64,000 nucleotides of DNA from Pseudoxanthomonas sp. SL93 (lineage in GTDB: Bacteria > Pseudomonadota > Gammaproteobacteria > Xanthomonadales > Xanthomonadaceae), in NCBI RefSeq assembly GCF_026625825.1, contig NZ_CP113065.1:558001-622000 (forward strand), given 5' to 3'. The position numbers and the translations under genes were made by a program. Under the pieces are notes generated by a model, which saw only the letters and a list, made by a program, of their open reading frames with translations, had not been told where the DNA came from and searched no databases. Position 1 is the stretch's first letter, and every line of letters starts with the position of its first letter. This document shows, piece by piece, positions 21,830-28,397 of this stretch.

Positions 21830-22288
21830 TCACGGTGAGCATGTGGTCTCTACAGTGGTTGCCACGTTGGCTTGAAAACTGATCCGAAGCCAGCATCCAT
21901 CGTCCCACAGATAGTCCCTGAATACGCGCCCGTCGCGCTCGTAGGGATCTGCGTGGCCGTACGCCTCCGTAACCTGCGCATATGTCATGCCAGGACAAAC
22001 ATTTGCAAGAGTGCAGAATTTTTCACTGGAGCTATGAACGCCGCCGACACCTTGCTCATCAAGAGAAACGACCAAGCCCGGATAGGACAAGGTTATGGGC
22101 AGAAAGAAGTCCGACTCTTCAGTGCGTTTCTTGGGATTACCCAGCAACGCAGTAACAGAGGCCTCGCTTTGCCCAATCGCAATCCCACCCAATGTCAGGC
22201 GCTCTTCGGGGGAGGCAACGGAACTGACGCCGGCATACGCTGGCGTCAGTTGAGCAAAGATCATCATCAGTGCCGTGAGTGCCTTCAT
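21830..22288 (-). CDS. Cassette 5: exported protein, 152 aa
   Basis: ATG 22286-22288. Signal peptide MKALTALMMIFAQLTPAYAG, cleaved after AYA. The mature part has two related units, GGIAIGQSEASVTALLGNPKKR and CPGMTYAQVTEAYGHADPYE, which resemble the repeated motif of SmpA/OmlA (BamE)-like envelope proteins. Four cysteines late in the protein. Own TGA stop. Periplasmic; role unknown. Confidence 0.65.
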   Translation of the reverse strand: MKALTALMMIFAQLTPAYAGVSSVASPEERLTLGGIAIGQSEASVTALLGNPKKRTEESDFFLPITLSYPGLVVSLDEQGVGGVHSSSEKFCTLANVCPGMTYAQVTEAYGHADPYERDGRVFRDYLWDDGCWLRISFQANVATTVETTCSP

Positions 22289-22292
22289 AGGG

Positions 22293-22352
22293 GCCTAACA
22301 CCTGAATTAAGCCGACCCGCGAAGCGGGTTCGGCTTGAATGAATTGTTAGGC
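22293..22352 (-). repeat. attC of cassette 4
   Basis: Canonical; encodes the tail of the cassette 4 protein. Confidence 0.97.
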
Positions 22353-22648
22353 CGCGCATCGACGACAAATCCGTGACCGACGACTCGTGCCCCCTCCAAC
22401 ACCTCAATGCTAACGCCTGGCTGAAGCTCAGAGTATGAGACGGCCGGCGCATAGACAAGTTTTGCCAAAACAGATATCGGCGCGCCAACAGGTGCGACGC
22501 CGGCATGGCCGAAGAACTCAACCCCGAGCATTGTGCTGTCAGAGGGAATGCGGAGATGGGGCTTGTAGCCGTTAATCGCAGGTGGATTCATCCGGCCGCC
22601 TTGGTCTGGTGTCAGGAAAGTAATCTCCAACTTGACATGATCTTGCAT
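22307..22648 (-). CDS. Cassette 4: EF-Tu C-terminal-like domain protein with attC-encoded tail
   Basis: 113 aa from ATG 22646-22648. The sequence GYKPHLRIPSDSTMLGVEFF followed by APISVLAKLVYAPAVSYSEL, then EVLEGARVVGHGFVVD, matches the stand-alone small proteins built on the beta-barrel of the elongation factor Tu C-terminal region. Function of these is not known. The final PNNSFKPNPLRGSA is read from the attC. Confidence 0.7.
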   Translation of the reverse strand: MQDHVKLEITFLTPDQGGRMNPPAINGYKPHLRIPSDSTMLGVEFFGHAGVAPVGAPISVLAKLVYAPAVSYSELQPGVSIEVLEGARVVGHGFVVDARPNNSFKPNPLRGSA

Positions 22649-22652
22649 AGCG

Positions 22653-22712
22653 GCCTAACACCGGAATTAAGCCGACCCGCGAAGCGGGTTCGGCTTGAAT
22701 GAATTGTTAGGC
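22653..22712 (-). repeat. attC of cassette 3
   Basis: ACACCGGAATT variant. Confidence 0.96.
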
Positions 22713-23018
22713 CGCGCGCAGGATCGGTTGACCCGGCGACAGCCAAGAAACAGCGGTGATATTGCCATGAACCAAGCCCTCGTCTCTCATCTGCGCAAAG
22801 ATTGCGGCCGGAGGCCAGCCGGCAGGAGAATCAGCGAATGGAACCTGGAGCCGCTGTAACTGGGTCAGGGCAACCGCCAAGGTGTCCTTTGAGTTAAACG
22901 GAATACAGACGCCATTGTCACTAGTGATAGCTCCGACAGCCACAAGCTCAGAAAGTAATTGGCTTGTGGAGCAGCGGACGCTGACAGAGTCGGGGAGCAC
23001 TGCCTCAACATAGTCCAT
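22707..23018 (-). CDS. Cassette 3: unknown protein, 103 aa
   Basis: ATG 23016-23018 (MDYVEAVLPDSVSVRCSTSQ), preceded by AGGAGA, a fair ribosome-binding site. Soluble, mixed alpha-beta (LLSELVAVGAITSDNGVCIP, LVHGNITAVSWLSPG). TAA from attC. Not recognised. Confidence 0.65.
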   Translation of the reverse strand: MDYVEAVLPDSVSVRCSTSQLLSELVAVGAITSDNGVCIPFNSKDTLAVALTQLQRLQVPFADSPAGWPPAAIFAQMRDEGLVHGNITAVSWLSPGQPILRAA

Positions 23019-23032
23019 GGACTCTCCTAGCG

Positions 23033-23092
23033 GCCTAACGCCTGAATTAAGCCGAGCCGCGAAGCGGCTTCGGCTTGAATGAATTGTTAGGC
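23033..23092 (-). repeat. attC of cassette 2
   Basis: AACGCCTGAATT arm and the GAGCCGC/GCGGCTTC central stem. Confidence 0.96.
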
Positions 23093-23341
23093 ATCGCCGC
23101 CGGGTGGTTTGAGTAGCAGCGAGAGCCCGTAAGCAATGCACGCGAGCCCGATGAGCAAGTAAGCGACATGCGGAATTGCGGCATCTGCACCATAAAGATG
23201 TAGCCCCTTCCTCGAATGGAACTCTAGATTGCCAGTGGCGACATAGCTAACAAGCCGTTGCCAAACAGGATATGAGATCAGGCCGCCTAAACAGATGCAG
23301 AGCGCGCCCCACACACGGTCTGAGTTGCGACTGGCTTTCAT
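23087..23341 (-). CDS. Cassette 2: small membrane protein, two TM segments
   Basis: 84 aa from ATG 23339-23341 (MKASRNSDRVWGALCICLGG). Segments near 10-33 and 58-77, with a polar loop (LEFHSRKGLHLYGADAAIP). TAA from attC. Not recognised. Confidence 0.6.
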   Translation of the reverse strand: MKASRNSDRVWGALCICLGGLISYPVWQRLVSYVATGNLEFHSRKGLHLYGADAAIPHVAYLLIGLACIAYGLSLLLKPPGGDA

Positions 23342-23345
23342 AGAT

Positions 23346-23405
23346 GCCTAACACCGGAATTAAGCCGACCCGCGAAGCGGGTTCGGCTTGAATGAATTGT
23401 TAGAG
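23346..23405 (-). repeat. attC of cassette 1
   Basis: ACACCGGAATT variant; right core GTTAGAG. The attC nearest to attI. Confidence 0.96.
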
Positions 23406-23720
23406 CCCATGTCCCGTGAATCCGGTGCCCTGGGCCGCATAGTAAATTGCCATGACTCCGAATAGGAATGACAAGAGAAACTGCATCATGTGGCGTGTTT
23501 TAGCTGGGTCTTGGGAAAAAACGGAACTCATACTTTCGGGCTGAATCAATGCTACGACCGAGTGGAACATCATCGAAATACCGCAAGCAGTTAGTGTGAG
23601 CAAGGCTAGAACTGAAAATTGCGGAATGTTGATCCCGTTGCGCCCAGGATTGAGTAGCAGCGTGACCGCTATGGGTAGCCAAAAGAAGCATCCATTGAAC
23701 CAGGGCCGAACATTTCTCAC
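23400..23720 (-). CDS. Cassette 1: membrane protein, three TM segments (most recent cassette)
   Basis: 106 aa with GTG start at 23718-23720 (first residues RNVRPWFNGCFFWLPIAVTL). Three hydrophobic segments near 10-26, 36-60 and 82-100, with a polar loop (QPESMSSVFSQDPAKTRHMM). As the cassette next to attI it should be the last one acquired and the best expressed from Pc. TAA from attC. Function not recognised. Confidence 0.6.
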   Translation of the reverse strand: MRNVRPWFNGCFFWLPIAVTLLLNPGRNGINIPQFSVLALLTLTACGISMMFHSVVALIQPESMSSVFSQDPAKTRHMMQFLLSFLFGVMAIYYAAQGTGFTGHGL

Positions 23721-23725
23721 GTGGG

Positions 23726-23800
23726 CTCTAACACCTATTAGACCCCAACGCGGGGTGTAGCGGGATTCTTGACCCTGTCGAGAGTCACCGTCAACCAGAA
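23726..23800 (-). other. attI recombination site
   Basis: The cassette array ends at the core GTTAGAGC (minus strand, complement of 23726-23732); from here on the sequence is no longer attC. To the right lie an imperfect palindrome (TA-G-ACCCC-AACGC-GGGGT-G-TA, 23739-23759) and an inverted pair TTGAC (23769-23773) / GTCAA (23790-23794), plausible integrase-binding arms. The outer limit is not defined by sequence alone. Confidence 0.7.
23765..23794 (-). promoter_or_regulatory. Candidate cassette promoter Pc
   Basis: On the minus strand TTGACG (23789-23794) and AAGAAT (23765-23770) are 18 bases apart, a 5/6 and 4/6 match to sigma-70 boxes. Transcription would begin near 23758 and run leftward through attI into cassette 1. 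Confidence 0.45.
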
Positions 23801-23848
23801 AAAACCTACATCGGACAACGGGTTGGACTGATTGCGGGGTTCGGCGCG

Positions 23849-24898
23849 GTGCGGGAAGGTCGTTGTATAGCCCTGCATGGATGCGGTGATATGCAATATG
23901 ACGGTGACGGGACGGTGATATCGGCTGGGGAGGGGGAGAATGCGCGGCTGGGGCTGATCGGCGAAGTTCAACGCCGGTTGCGGGTCAAACATTACAGCCT
24001 GCGCACCGAACAGGCTTATCTCTACTGGATTCGCCGCTATATCCGTACCAACGGGATGCGCCACCCGCGCGAAATGGACGGCAGGCAGGTCGAGGCGTTC
24101 CTTACCGTCCTGGCCACGAAGGACAGGGTGGCGCCGAGCACGCAGAACCAGGCGCTGTCGGCCCTGCTGTTTTTGTATCGTGAGGTCCTGGCGTTGGAGC
24201 TGCCCTGGATGGAGAACGTGGTGCGTGCCAAGCGCATGCCGCGGCTGCCGGTGGTGCTGTCGCGCGGTGAGACGGCCAACCTGTTGCGGTCCATGTCCGG
24301 GCGTGACGCGTTGATGGCGGGGCTGCTCTACGGCAGTGGACTGCGGTTGATGGAATGTCTGCGTCTGCGCGTCAAGGATGTCGACTTCAGCCGTTGCGAG
24401 ATCACCGTCCGGGAAGGCAAGGGTGGTAAAGACCGCAAGACCATGCTGCCCGCCAGTCTGAAGGCAGCGCTGCAGTTGCAGGTGGAGCAGGTTCGCGTGC
24501 AGCACCTGCGTGATCTGGAGGCCGGGCATGGCGCGGTGCATCTGCCGCATGCGCTGGCGCGCAAGTACCTCAACGCCGAGACCGAGTTGGGATGGCAGTT
24601 CGTGTTCCCCGCCCTACGGGTGTCGGTGGATCCCCGCGATGGCCGCATCAAGCGCCATCATCTCGACGAGGGCGTGCTGCAGCGTGCAGTCCGCGCGGCG
24701 GCCCGGCTGGTGGGGCTCAACAAGCCGGTGACGCCGCACACGTTGCGCCACTGCTTCGCCACCCATCTGCTCGAAAGCGGATATGACATCCGTACGGTGC
24801 AGGAACTGCTGGGCCATCAGGATGTGTCCACCACGCAGATCTATACCCACGTTCTCAACCGAGGCGCAGCCGGTGTGCTGAGCCCGTTGGATCGCTGA
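23849..24898 (+). CDS. intI: IntI, integron integrase (tyrosine recombinase)
   Basis: 349 aa from GTG 23849; ATG 23891 (335 aa) is an equally good start, since conserved sequence begins only at [20 protein letters not shown]. Catalytic residues are all visible: Arg166 ([10 protein letters not shown]), His297 and Arg300 ([10 protein letters not shown]), His323 (GHQD) and Tyr332 (YTHVLN). The stretch around [17 protein letters not shown] and [17 protein letters not shown] is the integron-specific insertion that recognises folded single-stranded attC. The gene is intact, so cassette movement is probably possible. It is divergent from the cassettes, as expected. Its TGA overlaps the ATG of comEC by one base. 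Confidence 0.97.
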   Translation: MREGRCIALHGCGDMQYDGDGTVISAGEGENARLGLIGEVQRRLRVKHYSLRTEQAYLYWIRRYIRTNGMRHPREMDGRQVEAFLTVLATKDRVAPSTQNQALSALLFLYREVLALELPWMENVVRAKRMPRLPVVLSRGETANLLRSMSGRDALMAGLLYGSGLRLMECLRLRVKDVDFSRCEITVREGKGGKDRKTMLPASLKAALQLQVEQVRVQHLRDLEAGHGAVHLPHALARKYLNAETELGWQFVFPALRVSVDPRDGRIKRHHLDEGVLQRAVRAAARLVGLNKPVTPHTLRHCFATHLLESGYDIRTVQELLGHQDVSTTQIYTHVLNRGAAGVLSPLDR

Positions 24899-27303
24899 TG
24901 AAGGGAAGAGATGCGCAACCCGCCGCGGAGCGCGCGGTACCGGCGCCGGCCGGACTGGCGTGTGGGGTAGCGTGGCTGGCCGGCATGATGTTGTGCCTGT
25001 GGCTGCCGATGCTGCTGCCTGCCTGGGTGCTGTGGATAGCCGCAGTGCTTGGCACGGCGCTCTGGTCTCGAAGGATTCGGGGCCGCTGGCTGGGAGCAGC
25101 ACTGGCGGGCTTCGCATGGGCAGGGCTGCATGCCGCCTGGAGCCTGCACGCGCAATTGCCTGTGTCGATGGAAGGCCGCGAGGTGGCGGTGCACGGCCGC
25201 GTGGTGGGGTTGCCGGAACCGGAAGCCAGGCGGACCCGCTTCCTGTTCCGCGTGGACGATCTGCCCACCCAGCCGGCGCCTCTGCGCGGACGACTGCTTC
25301 GCTTGTCGTGGTACGACGACTATGGCGCAGTGCAGCCCGGCGCGCGCATCGAACTGCAGGCCGGTGAACGGTGGCGCCTGCGTGTGCGGGTACGCGCTCC
25401 GCGTGGTCTCGCCAATCCGGGTGGCTTCGACGCCGAGCGCCACGCGCTTGCGCAGCGGATCACTGCGATGGGATATGTCCGCCAGCCGGAGCAGGCACGG
25501 CGGCTTGCCGGCGCAGAAGGCATCCACGCCTGGCGGGCGGCCATGTCAGCGAAGATCGCGCGGCAGGTGCCAGGCGCATCGTCGCGTTACGTGCGGGCCC
25601 TGGCGCTGGGCGACACACGCGAACTGGATGATGGCGACTGGCAGGTCCTGCGCGCCAGCGGGCTGACCCACCTGATCGCGATCTCGGGCTTCCATGTCGG
25701 CCTGGTCGCGGGCTTTGCGGCACTGTGCGGTGTCGGGATCTGGCGGTGCTTTCCTGCGCTGGCACGCGTGTTTCCACGTCCCCAGGCCGCCGGGGCGGCG
25801 GCGTTGCTGGCGGCGTGCGGCTACGCGGTCGTGGCGGGATTCGCGTTGCCCACGGTGCGTACCGTGCTGATGATCGCGGTTGTCGTGGCAGCGCGGCTTT
25901 GGAGGCGGCCGGTCAACGTGGTGGATGCGCTGGCGTTGGCGATGCTGGCTGTCCTCCTGTTCGATCCGCTGTCGCTGTTGTCGGCCGGTTTCTGGCTGAG
26001 TTTCGGTGGCGTGGCCTGGTTGGCCTGGTGCCTGCCCACCTCGCTGCATTGGGCGAAGGCCTTCCTGCCGGCGCAGGCGGTGGCGACGGTGGGTCTGCTG
26101 CCGATGACGGCGATGCTGTTCGGCCAGGCGTCACTGGCGGGGCCGTTGGCCAACCTGGTGGCGATCCCATGGTGGAGTCTGGTGGTGGTACCGCTGGCGT
26201 TGGCGGGAACGGCGCTGGAAGCGCTTTGTCCCGGTGCCGGGGCATGGGCATGGCGTGCCGCAGCCGACTGTTTCGATCTGACCTGGCCGTTGTTCGTCTG
26301 GATGGCGGAAAGTCCCTTCGCCCTCTGGTGGCTGCCCGAAAGCCGGCCGTGGGCGTTGGCGCTGGCGTTGCTGGCGGCGTTCTGGATGCTGCTGCCGCGT
26401 GGCGTGCCGGGCAAGCCGCTGGCGATGCTCCTGTGGCTGCCGCTGCTGTGGCCGGATCGCGAGTTGCCGCGACATGGCGAGGCGGAACTGGTGGTCATCG
26501 ACGTGGGGCAGGGTCTGTCGGTGCTGGTGCGTACTGCGCGGCATGCTTTGCTGTATGACGCCGGGCCGGCCGTGGAGGATGGTTTCGACGCCGGCGAGCG
26601 CGCGGTGGTGCCTGCCCTGCGTGCGCTGGGGGTGTGGGAGGTGTCCCTGCTGGTCGTCAGTCATGGCGACAATGACCACGCCGGAGGCGCGGACGCCGTC
26701 CGCGATGCATGGCCGGTCGGGCAGGTGCTCGCGCCGGTCGGCGCCGGCGTGGCGGCGGCGGGCGCGTGCGAGGCCGGGCAGGCGTGGGAATGGGACGGGG
26801 TGCGCTTCAGCTTCCTGCACCCCACGCCGCATTTTCCCTACCTGGGCAACGAAGCCAGCTGCGTGCTGCGTGTTGAAGGGCGCCATGGTGCGGCATTGCT
26901 GCCCGGTGACATCGGCGACATCGTCGAACGCAGCCTGGTGCATCGCGTGCCGGGTGCCTTGCAGGCCGAGGTGGTGGTTGCCCCGCATCATGGCAGCGCC
27001 GGTTCGTCCGATCCCGCCTTCGTCCACGCCACCCGGGCGCGGCTCGTGCTGGTTTCCAGTGGTCACGGCAACCGGTTCGGCCATCCGCGGGCCAACGTGG
27101 TCCAGCGCTGGCAGCAGGCCGGGGCGGAAGTGCTGGATACCCGGCAGGGCGGCGCCCTGCGTGTCTGGCTTGGCCGGGACGGGCTCGCCGTGCGTGAACG
27201 CCGTCACTCCCGGCGCCACCTCTGGGACGCCGTGCAGCGCCAGCGGGCGGGTGGGCTATCCTATCGGCCTGCGAACGAACGGCGCGAAGTGCCGGAGGAC
27301 TGA
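24898..27303 (+). CDS. comEC: ComEC/Rec2, DNA-uptake channel of natural competence
   Basis: 801 aa, full length. Order: N-terminal membrane segments and a soluble DUF4131-like domain (residues 1-220); the competence transmembrane domain beginning LTHLIAISGFHVGLVAG (about 257-275); and a C-terminal metallo-beta-lactamase-like domain with VVIDVGQGLSVLV, HGDNDHAGG (His589-His594), LLPGDIGD and APHHGS. ComEC carries single-stranded DNA across the inner membrane. Start ATG overlaps the intI stop (TGATG) and no strong Shine-Dalgarno is seen, so translation is likely coupled to intI. exbB follows after 2 bases. Confidence 0.96.
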   Translation: MKGRDAQPAAERAVPAPAGLACGVAWLAGMMLCLWLPMLLPAWVLWIAAVLGTALWSRRIRGRWLGAALAGFAWAGLHAAWSLHAQLPVSMEGREVAVHGRVVGLPEPEARRTRFLFRVDDLPTQPAPLRGRLLRLSWYDDYGAVQPGARIELQAGERWRLRVRVRAPRGLANPGGFDAERHALAQRITAMGYVRQPEQARRLAGAEGIHAWRAAMSAKIARQVPGASSRYVRALALGDTRELDDGDWQVLRASGLTHLIAISGFHVGLVAGFAALCGVGIWRCFPALARVFPRPQAAGAAALLAACGYAVVAGFALPTVRTVLMIAVVVAARLWRRPVNVVDALALAMLAVLLFDPLSLLSAGFWLSFGGVAWLAWCLPTSLHWAKAFLPAQAVATVGLLPMTAMLFGQASLAGPLANLVAIPWWSLVVVPLALAGTALEALCPGAGAWAWRAAADCFDLTWPLFVWMAESPFALWWLPESRPWALALALLAAFWMLLPRGVPGKPLAMLLWLPLLWPDRELPRHGEAELVVIDVGQGLSVLVRTARHALLYDAGPAVEDGFDAGERAVVPALRALGVWEVSLLVVSHGDNDHAGGADAVRDAWPVGQVLAPVGAGVAAAGACEAGQAWEWDGVRFSFLHPTPHFPYLGNEASCVLRVEGRHGAALLPGDIGDIVERSLVHRVPGALQAEVVVAPHHGSAGSSDPAFVHATRARLVLVSSGHGNRFGHPRANVVQRWQQAGAEVLDTRQGGALRVWLGRDGLAVRERRHSRRHLWDAVQRQRAGGLSYRPANERREVPED

Positions 27304-27305
27304 AC

Positions 27306-27965
27306 GTGCTGGAACTGGTGAAGGCTGGCGGTTGGCCGATGATCCCGCTGCTGCTGCTCGGCGTACTGGCGCTGGCCATCGTGGTGGAGCGCTTCTGGTC
27401 GCTGCGCCGCAGGGAGATCCTGCCGCCCGGTCTGGGCGAGGAAGTCCGCACGTGGGCCGTGAAGGGGCAGCTTGAGCCCGCCCATATCGAGTCCCTGCGC
27501 CGCAATTCGCCGCTGGGCGAGGTGCTGGCTTCCGCGCTGGATGTCCGCAACAAGCCGCGCGACCAGATCCGCGAACGCATCGAGGACACCGGCCGCCATG
27601 TGGTGCACCGCATGGAGAAGTTCCTGAACGCCCTGGGCAGCATTGCATCGGCAGGGCCGCTGCTGGGCCTTCTGGGCACGGTGGTCGGCATGATCCAGAT
27701 GTTCCTCGGCATCCAGGACAGCGGCGTCGGTGACGTCAATGCGCTCGCAGGCGGCATCGGCAAGGCCCTGGTCTGCGCGGCCGCGGGCATGATCGTCGCC
27801 ATCCCGGCCCTGTTGTTCCATCGCTATTTCCGTGGTCGTGTCACCGGTTACGTGATGGAGATGGAAAAGGAAGCCACGGCGCTGGTGGATGCATTGGAAG
27901 CCCGCACGACCCGCCCGGTCGCGCGCCCCTCGGGTGTCGTCGCGCCCGCGCCGGTCGGCGCCTGA
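27306..27965 (+). CDS. exbB: MotA/TolQ/ExbB proton-channel family protein
   Basis: 219 aa, GTG start two bases after comEC. N-terminal TM (WPMIPLLLLGVLALAIVVER), a cytoplasmic helical region, and two TM segments, SIASAGPLLGLLGTVVGMIQMF and GIGKALVCAAAGMIVAIPALL, typical of ExbB/TolQ. With the ExbD-like protein next to it, it would form an inner-membrane proton channel that energises an envelope process. In this operon (msbA-lpxK side) it is commonly annotated as biopolymer transport ExbB; the partner is unknown. Confidence 0.9.
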   Translation: MLELVKAGGWPMIPLLLLGVLALAIVVERFWSLRRREILPPGLGEEVRTWAVKGQLEPAHIESLRRNSPLGEVLASALDVRNKPRDQIRERIEDTGRHVVHRMEKFLNALGSIASAGPLLGLLGTVVGMIQMFLGIQDSGVGDVNALAGGIGKALVCAAAGMIVAIPALLFHRYFRGRVTGYVMEMEKEATALVDALEARTTRPVARPSGVVAPAPVGA

Positions 27966-27974
27966 GGCCGGCCG

Positions 27975-28397
27975 ATGCGGATCCGTGACGACCGCGCGCA
28001 GGAAGAGCCGGAGATCAACCTGGTTCCCCTGATCGACGTGATCCTGGTGCTGATCATCTTCTTCGTGATCACCACCACGTTCGACTCGCGCTCGATGCTG
28101 CAACTGCAGTTGCCCAGCGCCACCGGCGAGGCCGTTGCCGCGCAGACCAAGGCGCTCAGCGTGCTGGTCAATGCCGATGGCCGCTACTTCGTCGACGAAC
28201 ACGAAGTGCTGCGCCCCGACATCGATGCGCTCAAGCAGACCCTGCAGCAGGTGGCGGGCAGCGACCGCAGCCGGCCGGTGCTGCTGCGTGCCGATGCGCG
28301 TACGCCGCACCAGGCCGTGGTAACGGCGCTGGATGCGCTGGGGCAACTGGGTTTCCGCAAGGTCAACATCGCCACCGCGCCCGAGGCGCGCAAGTGA
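27975..28397 (+). CDS. exbD: ExbD/TolR family protein
   Basis: 140 aa, ATG 27975. One N-terminal TM (INLVPLIDVILVLIIFFVIT) carrying the essential Asp in LVPLIDV, then a periplasmic alpha-beta domain. It pairs with the preceding ExbB-like protein. The end overlaps msbA by 4 bases. Confidence 0.92.
   Translation: MRIRDDRAQEEPEINLVPLIDVILVLIIFFVITTTFDSRSMLQLQLPSATGEAVAAQTKALSVLVNADGRYFVDEHEVLRPDIDALKQTLQQVAGSDRSRPVLLRADARTPHQAVVTALDALGQLGFRKVNIATAPEARK

Noticed and set aside
2093..22342. Many plus-strand open frames over the cassettes, often ending in GLTPELSRPAKRVRLE or starting MNELLG
   Set aside because: They are the complementary strand of attC plus cassette genes; the minus-strand frames have signal peptides, known families, short leaders and the orientation expected from intI.
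906..23405. Regularly spaced repeats that could look like a CRISPR array
   Set aside because: Spacers are 170-560 bp and contain genes, repeats are hyphenated palindromes with GTTRRRY/RYYYAAC cores, and an integrase gene is next to them; no cas genes.
23770..23800. LexA box upstream of intI (CTGT followed by ACCG 8 bases later)
   Set aside because: Only the left half fits the enteric LexA box and the Xanthomonas LexA sites are not matched, so SOS control cannot be claimed from sequence.
23738..24550. Large minus-strand frame opposite intI
   Set aside because: It is antisense to a clear tyrosine recombinase with all catalytic residues and has a His/Gln-rich composition typical of shadow frames in GC-rich DNA.
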